From Salinimicrobium sp963739625 (GTDB lineage: Bacteria > Bacteroidota > Bacteroidia > Flavobacteriales > Flavobacteriaceae), in contig CAVUAU010000018.1 of the NCBI GenBank assembly GCA_963739625.1, positions 1 to 64,000 of the forward strand: a DNA stretch of 64,000 bases, in the 5' to 3' direction. Numbering within the stretch: position 1 is the stretch's first letter; each line of letters opens with the position of its first letter. Of the stretch, positions 1 to 8,309 are shown in pieces. The position numbers and the translations under genes were made by a program. The notes beneath the pieces are model-generated. The model did not search any database, had not been told where the DNA came from, and saw only the letters and a list, made by a program, of their open reading frames with translations.

Positions 1-552
1 TTTCATGACCCAGTAGATCAAAAATGGCGCAAGCAAAAGTCCGCTTACGATAATTGCGTTAAAAAGAGGCAGGGGCAGGTCGAGGCTGGTGATGAGGAAA
101 AGAAGGCCTGCAATTCCGAAGAAATAGGTGGCGAACAGCTGGGCCATATTTCCCAGAAAGTTTAGAAAAATTATTTTTCTCCAGGCGGTTCTTGAGTAGT
201 ACAGGCATTTGGCGCCGTATTCTCCAATGCGGCTGGGCGTGAAAATAGCCGCGGTAAACGACGAAAGGCTTTCCCGGGTAGTCCTTTTTAGAGAATTTTC
301 TCTCACAGTGCTACTTAAAGTTTGCCATTTCAGGATCTCAAAATACCAGTTGGCGATCGTGAAGAGCAACAAAATTATCACGTTGGCCACCGAAAAAACG
401 CGATATTTAAAGAGGATCTCCAGGAAACGGTCCAGGCTCATCTGCTCGTCAGAGGTGATCTTATACCAGATAAAATAGACCGCCGCGGCTACCACCAGGA
501 TCTTAAGAACTAGTGAGAAGAATTGATTAGCTTTGTGCGAGGTGATCCGCAT
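1..552 (-). CDS. Flippase-like / lysylphosphatidylglycerol synthase TM-domain protein (partial)
   Basis: The frame reads open from an ATG at 552-550 to the window edge, so 184 N-terminal residues are visible and the C-terminus is missing. It opens with a membrane segment (residues about 12-28), a second near 52-68, and the conserved stretch TPSRIGEYGAK near residue 105, which is typical of the UPF0104/AglD-like family of polytopic membrane proteins related to the MprF flippase domain. Members are thought to move lipid-linked substrates across the inner membrane; the substrate here is unknown. It is divergent from ruvC, with about 80 bases between the two starts. The family call is from recognised motifs; function is inferred. 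Confidence 0.75.
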   Translation of the reverse strand, partial: MRITSHKANQFFSLVLKILVVAAAVYFIWYKITSDEQMSLDRFLEILFKYRVFSVANVIILLLFTIANWYFEILKWQTLSSTVRENSLKRTTRESLSSFTAAIFTPSRIGEYGAKCLYYSRTAWRKIIFLNFLGNMAQLFATYFFGIAGLLFLITSLDLPLPLFNAIIVSGLLLAPFLIYWVMK

Positions 553-633
553 ATATTTTTTTGAGGAAAGCCGTGGTGTTTTATCTGAAAAACCTTGTCA
601 AATTAGGGTTTCTCCTGCAATAATACGAAGCTT

Positions 634-1185
634 TTGAATACCGAAAAAATCATTTTAGGCATAGATCCCGGTACCACCATCATGGGTTTTGGCCTCATTA
701 AGGTGGTAAACAAGAAGATGTCTTTCCTGCAGCTCAATGAATTGTCGCTGCAAAAATATGATGATCCATATATTAAACTAAAGCTCATCTTTGAGCGCAC
801 CATTGAACTCATCGATACCTGGAACCCAGACGAGATCGCTATTGAAGCGCCTTTCTTCGGAAAAAACGTGCAATCGATGCTTAAGCTGGGCAGGGCACAG
901 GGAGTGGCAATGGCAGCCGGCTTGAGCAGGGAAGTTCCTGTAACCGAATACTCCCCAAAAAAGATAAAAATGGCGATCACCGGAAGCGGAAATGCCAGTA
1001 AAGAGCAGGTAGCACGTATGCTGCAGAGCCTCCTGGGGCTTAAAGAACTTCCGAAGAACCTCGATGCGACAGACGGTTTGGCGGCTGCGGTTTGCCATTT
1101 CTATAACTCCGGAAAGGTGGAAGTAGGAAAGAGCTATACCGGCTGGGCAGCATTTGTAAAGCAAAATCCGAAAAAAGTTCAATGA
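634..1185 (+). CDS. ruvC: Crossover junction endodeoxyribonuclease RuvC
   Basis: RuvC cuts Holliday junctions bound by RuvAB during recombinational repair. The 183-residue product has the usual family length and all four acidic catalytic positions: Asp11 in GIDPGT, Glu71 in IEAPFF, and Asp144/Asp147 in DATDGLAAA. The start is TTG at 634; no in-frame ATG lies just upstream and the N-terminus NTEKIILGIDPG aligns well with flavobacterial RuvC from this point. The C-terminal 20 residues extend slightly beyond the core fold. The next gene starts 80 bases downstream after an A/T-rich spacer containing repeated ATCAATT units. Confidence 0.95.
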   Translation: MNTEKIILGIDPGTTIMGFGLIKVVNKKMSFLQLNELSLQKYDDPYIKLKLIFERTIELIDTWNPDEIAIEAPFFGKNVQSMLKLGRAQGVAMAAGLSREVPVTEYSPKKIKMAITGSGNASKEQVARMLQSLLGLKELPKNLDATDGLAAAVCHFYNSGKVEVGKSYTGWAAFVKQNPKKVQ

Positions 1186-1266
1186 CCAATAATCAATTAT
1201 CAATTATCACACATTCTTTTCAGGAAATGCGGTAAATTTTGAATTCAAAATTTTAAAATATGAGCT

Positions 1267-1626
1267 ATGGAAAGAAAAGAGAATATCCTGGATGATAAAT
1301 CCTTTGATTTTGCGGTGGGAACTGTAAAACTGTATAAGAAGATCATAAGAGAGGAAAAAGAATATGTTTTGCCAAAACAATTTTTAAGGTCTGGAACCTC
1401 TATTGGCGCAAACGTACCTTAGGCCAATGGAGCCATTTCTACTGCAGATTTTTCTTCAAAAATTTCAATAGCATATAAAGAAAGTCTTGAGACAAAGTTC
1501 TGGTTAAGACTATTTGAAGCTACAGACTATATTTCTTCTGAAGAATTCCACCTTATGTTTGACAAAGCCGATGAACTTTCCAGAATTATGTTTAGCATTC
1601 TGAAGAAAACCAGAATAGGTAAATAA
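1267..1626 (+). pseudogene. Four-helix bundle protein with in-frame TAG
   Basis: This reads as a complete protein of the four-helix bundle family (TIGR02436, originally found in 23S rRNA intervening sequences and common as single genes in Bacteroidota): start MERKENILDDKSFDF, then LRSGTSIGANV, and ISIAYKESLETKFWLRL, ending at TAA 1624-1626. At 1420-1422 a TAG interrupts the hallmark segment: family members read GANV(A/E)EA, here GANVP-stop-A, so a GAG-to-TAG change is the simplest explanation. The frame stays open on both sides, so there is no indel. Either a recent nonsense mutation or a base-calling error. Biological role of the family is not established. Confidence 0.7.
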
Positions 1627-1691
1627 AAATAAATATCGGTTATTAACTGTTAATGATAAACTGATAATTGTTCATTGCTAATTTTTAATTG

Positions 1692-2810
1692 ATGTACATA
1701 CATATTCCTTTTTGCAAACAAGCCTGTCACTACTGTGATTTCCATTTTTCCACTTCGGTAAAAAAGAAGCCGCAACTGGTGGAGGCGCTATGTCTTGAAC
1801 TTGAGCTGCGGAAAAAAGAGAATGTGGGACAGGTGGAAACCATTTACTTTGGCGGTGGAACTCCTTCTTTGCTGACTGCTGAAGAGCTGCAACAGATCTT
1901 TGATGTCATTTTTCAAAACTTTGAGGTAGCCGGAGATGCTGAAATTACACTGGAAGCAAATCCCGATGACCTTTCCGAAGAAAAGCTGAAGGAACTTGCC
2001 GCTTCGCCTGTGAATCGTTTAAGCATCGGAGTACAATCTTTTTTTCAGGAGGACCTGGAATTGATGAACCGCGCCCACAACGAAAAAGAGGCTTTGGAAG
2101 CTATTCAATTGGCCAAAAAATATTTTGATAATATTTCGATCGATCTTATTTACGGCATTCCCGGAATGAGCCGGGAGCGCTGGCAGGAAAACTTGGGAAT
2201 TGCACTCGACCTGGAGGTGCCGCATATCTCCAGCTATGCTCTTACCGTGGAGCCGCGAACGGCGCTTAAAAGTATGATCGAAAAAGGTAAAATCGCTCCT
2301 GTAGAGGAAGAAGCTGCCAAAGAACATTATGAGCTCATGATCGATGTACTGGAAAAAGCGGGATTTGAGAATTACGAATTTTCCAACTTCGGGAAGCCCG
2401 GTTATTTTTCGCGCAACAATACTGCCTACTGGTTTGGAAAACCTTACCTGGGCATTGGTCCTTCGGCACATTCCTTTGATGGTAACATCAGGAAATGGAA
2501 CGTGAGCAACAACAGCCTTTACATCAAAGCCCTTCAAAAAGGGGAAATTCCGCAGGAAATTGAGGAGCTCAATACTATAGATCGATACAACGAATACGTG
2601 ATGACCCGGCTGCGTACCAAGTGGGGCGTATCACTTCCAGAAGTGCAGCAAAAATTTGGCGATGATTTTTTGCAGTATCTTCAGCAGGAGGCAGAAGCGC
2701 TCTTTAAAAACGGCCTTTTGGAAAGAGAAGGAGAACATCTAAAGGTCTCAAAAAAGGGAAAATTCCTTTCTGATGGGATCGCGGCAGATCTTTTTAAGGT
2801 GGAGAAGTAG
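1692..2810 (+). CDS. hemW: Radical SAM heme chaperone HemW
   Basis: HemW-type protein, long annotated as oxygen-independent coproporphyrinogen III oxidase but shown in other bacteria to be a heme chaperone. The radical SAM [4Fe-4S] motif CxxxCxxC is at residues 8-15 (CKQACHYC), followed by GGGTPSLL for SAM binding and NRLSIGVQSF further on. The HemW-type CxxxCxxCxF variant (CHYCDF) is present. Length 372 residues is normal for the family. A TTG at 1689 immediately precedes ATG 1692; I take the ATG. The gene stands alone, facing the toxin-antitoxin pair that follows on the other strand. Confidence 0.92.
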   Translation: MYIHIPFCKQACHYCDFHFSTSVKKKPQLVEALCLELELRKKENVGQVETIYFGGGTPSLLTAEELQQIFDVIFQNFEVAGDAEITLEANPDDLSEEKLKELAASPVNRLSIGVQSFFQEDLELMNRAHNEKEALEAIQLAKKYFDNISIDLIYGIPGMSRERWQENLGIALDLEVPHISSYALTVEPRTALKSMIEKGKIAPVEEEAAKEHYELMIDVLEKAGFENYEFSNFGKPGYFSRNNTAYWFGKPYLGIGPSAHSFDGNIRKWNVSNNSLYIKALQKGEIPQEIEELNTIDRYNEYVMTRLRTKWGVSLPEVQQKFGDDFLQYLQQEAEALFKNGLLEREGEHLKVSKKGKFLSDGIAADLFKVEK

Positions 2811-2837
2811 TTTTTATTATCGTCCCAGTTTAGTAAT

Positions 2838-3149
2838 TCATTGTCCTTTCAGGAAGTTGAGAAGCTTCTTAGGATCTTTGCGGTTGTCCCAGAAGCCTGT
2901 GATGAAGATCTTTGGTAGTGATACTTTGTATAAAATGCTGTAATGCTTTAGGATCAATACACGGTTATGGCTAAAATTAGTAGCTTTTCCCAGCTCAGGG
3001 GAATCTTTGAGCAGATTTATTCTTTGCCTTATTTCGGAATTGAGTTTAATGGAATATCTATTACTGCCGTTTCTTTTGTTCCAGTAATTGAAGATTTGAT
3101 CCCTTTGTTTCTTTGCGGTAAACGTCCAATAGATCTTTATTTCATCCAC
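2838..3149 (-). CDS. RelE/ParE family toxin
   Basis: A 103-residue basic protein with the ParE/RelE-like layout: N-terminal strand-helix (IYWTFTAKKQRDQIFNYW), central PELGKAT, a VLILKHYSILYKV strand pair, and the late FWDNRKDPKKL typical of ParE-type toxins, which poison gyrase or act as ribosome-dependent RNases in relatives. It overlaps the 3' end of the antitoxin gene upstream by 13 bases, the usual coupling of a type II module. Target is not predictable from sequence. The pair sits between two housekeeping genes with no sign of a phage or integrase. Confidence 0.85.
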   Translation of the reverse strand: MDEIKIYWTFTAKKQRDQIFNYWNKRNGSNRYSIKLNSEIRQRINLLKDSPELGKATNFSHNRVLILKHYSILYKVSLPKIFITGFWDNRKDPKKLLNFLKGQ

Positions 3150-3370
3150 TGGTCATCCTGTTTAAGAAGATCGTCTTCAGAAATGATATTCTCCTGTTGA
3201 ATATCAAGTTCGCTCATTTTGAGCATCTCAATTTGTTCTGAAGTTAGATTCACAACTTCACCGCTTTGAGTAGCTTCAAAAATTTCTTCTATGGCTCTTA
3301 AAAGCCCAGCGTTGTCACTAAGCATAATCCTGTCTATCAACCTGGTCCTGAGTTTTTGTAACTTCTCCAT
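3137..3370 (-). CDS. Antitoxin of the RelE/ParE pair
   Basis: A 77-residue acidic protein lying just upstream of, and overlapping, the ParE/RelE-like toxin. The sequence (LQKLRTRLIDRIMLSDNAGLLRAIEEIFE, then a linker rich in Glu/Ser and ISEDDLLKQDDQWM) is helix-rich at the N-terminus with an extended acidic tail, as in many Bacteroidota antitoxins that wrap the toxin. I recognise no named DNA-binding domain. A TATCTTTA sequence on the minus strand at 3397-3390, similar to the Bacteroidota -7 element, may be its promoter. Role is inferred from the neighbour and overlap. Confidence 0.75.
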   Translation of the reverse strand: MEKLQKLRTRLIDRIMLSDNAGLLRAIEEIFEATQSGEVVNLTSEQIEMLKMSELDIQQENIISEDDLLKQDDQWMK

Positions 3371-3522
3371 AGCAATTTAGTTATAAGGATAAAGATAAGA
3401 AATTAACAAGCAAAATTTCGTTCGCTTAGGTTGGAAACTCTTAAACTGCAGGTCTTTTCTATCGACAAAAACAAAAAACATTCTATTTTTACACAAGTCT
3501 TCCGCAGTAAAAAAGGAATGCA

Positions 3523-4275
3523 ATGCAGGCAACAATTCATTACCGCGACCGCGATTACAAAATTGATCTCTCCAGGCCTCTTGATATTTCGTTGAGCTTG
3601 CGAGGCGATGAGAAAAATCCACTGGCGTGGTACCTGAAGCCGCCAAAAATAGAGCCTGTAAAAGAAGGAAGCTGGGTAGCGAAAGTGAGCAGCGGGGCAT
3701 CGGTTAATTTCAACAATGTCTTTTTTAATCCGCATGGCCATACCACCCATACCGAATGTGTGGGTCATATTACTGCGGAGTTTCACGGGATTAATGACTG
3801 CCTCAAGAACTTCTTTTTTAAGGCTAAAGTAGTTTCGATAGAACCACGGAAGAAGAACGGCGATGAGGTGATCACCAGGGAGCAGCTGCAAAAACTGTTC
3901 AAACCCGGCGAAGCCGAGGCTGTGGTGATAAGAACCCTGCCTAATTCTATTGCAAAGCGCAGCAGGCATTATTCTCACACAAATTGGCCTTATCTTGAAG
4001 AAGATGCAGCAGTGTTTCTCAGAGAATGTGGGGTGGAGCACCTGCTCATTGATCTGCCTTCTGTAGACAGGGAAAAGGATGAAGGGAAACTGCTCGCGCA
4101 CAAAGCCTTCTGGAATTATCCAAAGAAAACCCGTTTTGAAGCTACCATCACCGAGCTTGTGTATGTACCGGCAAAAGTTGCAGATGGCGCATATTTTCTC
4201 AATTTACAACCTGCTTCTTTTGAAAATGATGCGGCACCTTCAAAGCCTGTGCTCTACAAAATAGAATCTGTATGA
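3523..4275 (+). CDS. Cyclase family protein (kynurenine formamidase-like hydrolase)
   Basis: Member of the cyclase superfamily (PF04199), metal-dependent hydrolases that include bacterial kynurenine formamidase. The family metal motif HxGTHxDxPxH appears in variant form as HGHTTHTECVGH, giving metal ligands His71, His73 and His76-His82; the second half carries H-Y-S-H-TNWPYL and LLIDLPSVD, which fit the C-terminal part of the fold. Length 250 residues is typical. Substrate cannot be assigned: there are no tryptophan catabolism genes nearby. The stop overlaps the next ATG (ATGA at 4272-4275), so the DUF4260 gene is translationally coupled. Confidence 0.85.
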   Translation: MQATIHYRDRDYKIDLSRPLDISLSLRGDEKNPLAWYLKPPKIEPVKEGSWVAKVSSGASVNFNNVFFNPHGHTTHTECVGHITAEFHGINDCLKNFFFKAKVVSIEPRKKNGDEVITREQLQKLFKPGEAEAVVIRTLPNSIAKRSRHYSHTNWPYLEEDAAVFLRECGVEHLLIDLPSVDREKDEGKLLAHKAFWNYPKKTRFEATITELVYVPAKVADGAYFLNLQPASFENDAAPSKPVLYKIESV

Positions 4276-4655
4276 AGACCACGCTAAAACTTGAAGAACT
4301 GGCAATGCTCCTTCTGGGGATCTATGTTTTTGGATTCCTGTATTTTTCCTATTGGTGGTTTTTAGCACTTTTCTTCGCACCCGATTTAGGAATGTTGGGC
4401 TACCTCTTCGGTAAAAAAGTCGGAGCTTTTATTTACAATCTGCTGCACCACAAAGGCCTGGCGATAATACTTTACCTCGCGGGCTTTTTCTTTCTCAACG
4501 AATACCTGCAAGCCGCCGGTGTCATTATCTTTTCTCACGCGGCCTTTGACCGGCTGCTGGGCTACGGCCTCAAGTATGAAAACGGCTTTAAATTCACCCA
4601 TTTGGGGATAATAGGAAAGCCGCAGCCGGAGACCGGGGAAAAAGACCTGGTGTAA
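4272..4655 (+). CDS. DUF4260 family membrane protein
   Basis: A 127-residue integral membrane protein with four hydrophobic segments (about residues 9-30, 33-55, 60-82 and 84-100). The order LELLAMLLL...FFAPDLGMLGYL and the late AHxxFDRLLGYGLKY are characteristic of the DUF4260 family, whose function is unknown. It overlaps the cyclase gene by 4 bases and probably shares its transcript. A promoter-like TATCTTTG at 4666-4673 follows, so the next gene is likely independent. Confidence 0.8.
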   Translation: MKTTLKLEELAMLLLGIYVFGFLYFSYWWFLALFFAPDLGMLGYLFGKKVGAFIYNLLHHKGLAIILYLAGFFFLNEYLQAAGVIIFSHAAFDRLLGYGLKYENGFKFTHLGIIGKPQPETGEKDLV

Positions 4656-4665
4656 AACTTCTTCC

Positions 4666-4673
4666 TATCTTTG
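4666..4673 (+). promoter_or_regulatory. Bacteroidota -7 element TATCTTTG
   Basis: Exact match to the TAnnTTTG -7 consensus, 22 bases before the ATG at 4696. No good -33 TTTG is visible at the expected distance. Confidence 0.55.
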
Positions 4674-4695
4674 GAAAGAAGTCAAATCTCACAGA

Positions 4696-5052
4696 ATGAA
4701 CGTTGAATCATTTAGAGCCTATTGCCTTGCAAAAAAGGGAGTTTCAGAAGAATTTCCTTTTGATGAGGAGACGCTGGTGTTCAAGGTCATGGGAAAAATG
4801 TTCGCCCTCTGCGGATTAGAGCATATTCCATTTCAGATTGCCTTGAAATGTGATCCCGAACGGGCAATTATGTTGCGGGAGGAGTATGATGGGCGTATTA
4901 CCGAAGCTTATCACATGAGTAAAAAGCACTGGAATTCTGTCCAGGCTGAAGCGTTGCCCGAAACCTTAGTAAAAGAATTGATCGACCATTCCTATGAGCT
5001 GGTAGTGGCCGGCCTTACCAAAAAACAGCAGCAGGAGCTGCAAAACCTTTAA
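4696..5052 (+). CDS. MmcQ/YjbR family protein
   Basis: A 118-residue protein of the YjbR/CyaY-like fold (PF04237). Diagnostic features are the N-terminal CLAKKGVSEEFPFDEETLVFKVMGKMFAL, the central KCDPERAIMLRE, and HMSKKHWNSV, followed by a C-terminal helix pair. Family members are often annotated DNA-binding on structural grounds, but no biochemical role is established. It ends 6 bases before the MutS-like gene, suggesting an operon. Confidence 0.88.
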   Translation: MNVESFRAYCLAKKGVSEEFPFDEETLVFKVMGKMFALCGLEHIPFQIALKCDPERAIMLREEYDGRITEAYHMSKKHWNSVQAEALPETLVKELIDHSYELVVAGLTKKQQQELQNL

Positions 5053-5058
5053 TTCTAC

Positions 5059-6831
5059 ATGAAAGATCCACGCGATTTTTACAAATCCCAGATAAACAAA
5101 TATCAAATTCAGTTAAAGAAAGCCTCTCAAAAATTAGCTTTTTCGAGCCTCATAAGATTGCTTGTCTTTTTATTGATCGCTTTCCTGGTCTACTATTTCT
5201 TCGGAAACGGTCCCGCCATAGTAGCCGTTTTGTTCGTAGGAATTGCGGTTTTTGTATTCCTGGTGTCGAGGCACTCAGATCTCAAGTATGAGCGGGACAA
5301 ATTTCAGGAGCTTATCCGTATTAATGAAACTGAGCTGCGAGTACTTAGCCGAAATTTTCATGACCTGCCTACGGGGGAAGAATTCGAAGATCATTCACAT
5401 GCTTTTAGCCAGGATATTGATCTCTTCGGAAAAGCCGGATTTTTTCAATACCTCAATAGAACCGCACTTCTTGAAGGAAGACGAAAGCTGGCCTCCCTGC
5501 TGCTTTCCAATGATATTCAAAACCTTCAGCAGAAGCAGGAGGCTGTAAAAGAGCTTGCAGAAAAAGCCGACTGGCGGCAGAACTTTTCGGCGCTTGCGAC
5601 TTTGGTGAAAGCAGAGACGCCTACTGCAACAATTCTCAATTGGCTCAACAATTACAGGTGTTTTGTTCCAAAAATGATGAAATGGCTGCCATTTGTTTTT
5701 TCAATTATTTCAGGAATAGTGATTGCTGCTTATTTTCTGAATTTCATTGGCGGGTTGGAGCTGTTGATATGGTTATTTGCCGGGCTGTTCACAACAGGAA
5801 TTTTTCTGAAGCGTATCAATCTGCTTTCTTCCAGTGTGAGTAAGGTGCAGGATACTTTTCAACAGTACCACCAACTGCTCCATCTCATAGAGACCACAGA
5901 TTTTTCCGCAGAAATTTTGCAGCAGCAAAAGCAGCAGATCTCTTCTGAATATATAAAAGCATCAAAAACGCTTCGCGAATTTTCTAAAGCTATAGATGCT
6001 CTCGATCAACGAAACAACATGATCTTTGGAATGCTGGGGAACGGCTTTTTGCTGTGGGACCTGCGGCAGTCTTACAGGCTTGAAAAGTGGATAAAAGATC
6101 ACGGGCAGGATGTGGAAAAATGGTTTCGGGTAATAGAGTTTCTTGACGCCTATAATTCTCTGGGGAATTTTGCTTTTAATCATCCGGCTTATGCATTTCC
6201 GCAGATCAATACAGACAGGAATGTAACCAAAGCAAAGCAACTGGCGCATCCGCTGCTTGATCCGCAGAAGAGGGTGGCAAATGATTTCAGCATCGAAAAA
6301 GAGCAATTTTTCATCATCACGGGAGCCAATATGGCCGGAAAAAGCACATTTTTGAGAACCGTAAGTCTGCAGATCCTCATGGCGAATCTGGGGCTTCCGG
6401 TTTGTGCTGAGGCTTGTGAATATTCCCCAATCAAGTTGATCACCAGTATGCGCACTACCGATTCTCTTAGTGACGACGAATCTTATTTCTTTTCAGAATT
6501 AAAGCGGTTGAAATATATTGTGGAGAAGATCAAAACAGATAAATATTTTATTATTCTGGATGAGATCCTCAAGGGCACCAACAGTACAGATAAAGCCATT
6601 GGCTCCAGGAAATTTATTGAGAAACTGGTGAATTCCAATTCGACAGGGATCATTGCCACTCATGATCTCAGCCTGTGCGAGGTGACAGAGGAGCACCGGG
6701 AGGTGAAGAACTACTATTTTGACGCCGAGATCATCAATGACGAACTGAACTTTGACTATAAGTTCAAAAAGGGCGTTTGTCAAAATATGAATGCCTCATT
6801 CCTGCTGAAGAAAATGCAGATCGTGGACTGA
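5059..6831 (+). CDS. Membrane-anchored MutS-family ATPase
   Basis: The C-terminal half is a MutS domain V ATPase: Walker A GANMAGKSTFL near residue 422, the SYFFSELKRL signature, and Walker B IILDEILKGTNS near residue 499 with a following ATHDL switch. The N-terminal mismatch-recognition domains of MutS1 are absent. Instead there are two predicted membrane hairpins, at about residues 28-72 and 208-250, with helical lever-like segments between. Proteins of this layout, about 590-600 residues, are widespread in Bacteroidota and are not the mismatch repair MutS; their substrate is unknown. The gene follows the YjbR gene by 6 bases. Confidence 0.85.
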   Translation: MKDPRDFYKSQINKYQIQLKKASQKLAFSSLIRLLVFLLIAFLVYYFFGNGPAIVAVLFVGIAVFVFLVSRHSDLKYERDKFQELIRINETELRVLSRNFHDLPTGEEFEDHSHAFSQDIDLFGKAGFFQYLNRTALLEGRRKLASLLLSNDIQNLQQKQEAVKELAEKADWRQNFSALATLVKAETPTATILNWLNNYRCFVPKMMKWLPFVFSIISGIVIAAYFLNFIGGLELLIWLFAGLFTTGIFLKRINLLSSSVSKVQDTFQQYHQLLHLIETTDFSAEILQQQKQQISSEYIKASKTLREFSKAIDALDQRNNMIFGMLGNGFLLWDLRQSYRLEKWIKDHGQDVEKWFRVIEFLDAYNSLGNFAFNHPAYAFPQINTDRNVTKAKQLAHPLLDPQKRVANDFSIEKEQFFIITGANMAGKSTFLRTVSLQILMANLGLPVCAEACEYSPIKLITSMRTTDSLSDDESYFFSELKRLKYIVEKIKTDKYFIILDEILKGTNSTDKAIGSRKFIEKLVNSNSTGIIATHDLSLCEVTEEHREVKNYYFDAEIINDELNFDYKFKKGVCQNMNASFLLKKMQIVD

Positions 6832-6873
6832 GAATTGGAATTTAGTGCTTAAGAAATTGGATTTTGCAATAGC

Positions 6874-7875
6874 GTGGATAGTTTAACTCAAATAGTACTT
6901 GGAGCAGCCGTGGGTGAGGCGGTGCTGGGCCGAAAGCTGGGCAATAAAGCCATGCTCTACGGCGCCATTGCAGGTACTATTCCAGATCTTGACACCTTCG
7001 CGAGCTATTTTACCGATACCATTACCGCAATTGAGGTGCACCGCGGCTTTTCGCACTCCATCATCTTTTCAGTGCTGGGAGCTTTTATTTTTGGATGGCT
7101 GATCTCCAAAATTGAAAAGCGGTCGGTAGTCGGCTGGAAGGGTTGGGCTTGGCTCATGTTCTGGGGGCTGTTTACACATCCCATTCTTGACAGCTTTACC
7201 ACCTGGGGCACGCAGCTGTTCTGGCCGCTTGATACAAGGTTGGCCTTCAAAAGTGTTTTTGTGATCGATCCGCTGTACACTGTACCATTCATTGTATTTG
7301 TTGTCCTGGCGATGCGACGAAAGAGAGATGATCCAAAAAGGGCAAAATACAACAAGCTTGGACTGTTGATCAGCAGCGGCTATCTCATCCTGGGCCTCAT
7401 CTTCAAGAGCATTGCCTTCGGAAATTTTAAGCAAAGCCTGGAGAGGCAGGGCATCTTTTATGAAAGAATGGACGTACGGCCCACGCCTTTTAATACCATT
7501 CTCTGGACTGCCAATGTGGAAACCGAAGATGCTTACCTCATTGGATATTTCTCTCTGTTCGATAAACAACTGGTGCGATTTCAAGCCTATCCCAAGCATC
7601 ACGAGTACCTCGGAAGCCTCAAAAATGACAAAAATGTGCGTCGTTTGATCGATATCTCCAAGGGCTGGTACATTATTACTGAAGAGGACGGCTCGCTGTA
7701 CTTTAACGATTTGCGCTTCGGAAAACTGAACCCTTCGGAATATGATTCCAATTTTGTTTTTAGCTATAAATTGATTCCTGATAACGGCACAATTAGAGCC
7801 GAAGAAGTCTCGAAAAGACCCGATGAAGGGGCAAAGCTTGTAAGGGAGCTTTGGGAGCGGTTACAGGGGAATTAA
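6874..7875 (+). CDS. YdjM-like membrane-bound metal-dependent hydrolase
   Basis: GTG start at 6874 gives MDSLTQIVLGAAVGEAVLGRKLGNKA, the standard opening of the YdjM / LexA-binding inner-membrane hydrolase family (PF04307). Conserved metal-site residues are visible in PDLDT near residue 39, VHRGFSHS near 54-61 and THPILDSFTTWG near 106-116. Several membrane segments follow, then a C-terminal soluble domain of about 150 residues seen in the longer 330-residue subfamily. Substrate is unknown. There is no clear terminator behind it; the following 430 bases hold only a decayed frame on the other strand. Confidence 0.85.
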   Translation: MDSLTQIVLGAAVGEAVLGRKLGNKAMLYGAIAGTIPDLDTFASYFTDTITAIEVHRGFSHSIIFSVLGAFIFGWLISKIEKRSVVGWKGWAWLMFWGLFTHPILDSFTTWGTQLFWPLDTRLAFKSVFVIDPLYTVPFIVFVVLAMRRKRDDPKRAKYNKLGLLISSGYLILGLIFKSIAFGNFKQSLERQGIFYERMDVRPTPFNTILWTANVETEDAYLIGYFSLFDKQLVRFQAYPKHHEYLGSLKNDKNVRRLIDISKGWYIITEEDGSLYFNDLRFGKLNPSEYDSNFVFSYKLIPDNGTIRAEEVSKRPDEGAKLVRELWERLQGN

Positions 7876-7928
7876 AACAGAATATTCTACTTTTTAGGGG
7901 ATGGCAGAAGCCTTGATGTAAATGACAA

Positions 7929-8297
7929 TTATTCCTCCAGTAAATTAAAGACATCGGCTTCGGAAACCTCATCTTCCAAATTGTTTTGCTGCATGAGCAA
8001 TAGAAGACCGAAATCCTCTTTTTCTTCATCAATCATCTGTTGAATTTTTTGGTTCCTTTCTCATGTAATTTACATAAAACGGGTGAAACAATTTCTCGTT
8101 CGACTTGATAAAAGGCCAAACTTGAATGAAGATTGTTAAAAGGTATTCCAATTGCAAATTTCTGAAGCAAACTTTCGAAATGTTTGTGGGGATAGCGTAT
8201 TATTTTCTTCTTTTTGGTCTGCAATTTAGGCCGAGAGAACAATACTGAAGGCGCACCAATAACCTCCGCTATTAATATAATTTTATCTTTGCGGCCT
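7929..8297 (-). pseudogene. Decayed ORF, possible antitoxin-like C-terminus
   Basis: This fills most of the 434-base gene-free stretch 7876-8309. On the minus strand a protein-like frame runs from about 8297 to 8033 (includes RYPHKHFESLLQKFAIGIPF and REIVSPVLCKLHEK) without an ATG, stops, and appears to continue one frame over as RNQKIQQMIDEEKEDFGLL...EADVFNLLEE to TAA at 7929-7931. A single indel near 8052 would join them. The acidic tail ending resembles small Bacteroidota antitoxins. An ATG at 8036 could still give a 35-residue product. I do not recognise the full protein. Confidence 0.3.
8284..8291 (+). promoter_or_regulatory. Bacteroidota -7 element TATCTTTG
   Basis: TAnnTTTG match 18 bases before the ATG of the PhnA-like gene at 8310, in an A/T-rich context. 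Confidence 0.55.
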
Positions 8298-8309
8298 TAA
8301 TCCAATAGC

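Noticed and set aside
1186..1266. Attachment site or microsatellite of interest
   Set aside because: Only short A/T-rich ATCAATT repeats, common in such genomes, with no integrase nearby.
3403..4101. 232-residue open frame on the minus strand
   Set aside because: Antisense to the cyclase gene; low complexity without a plausible fold.
7069..7602. 177-residue open frame on the minus strand
   Set aside because: Opposite the YdjM-like hydrolase; shadow of its codon use.
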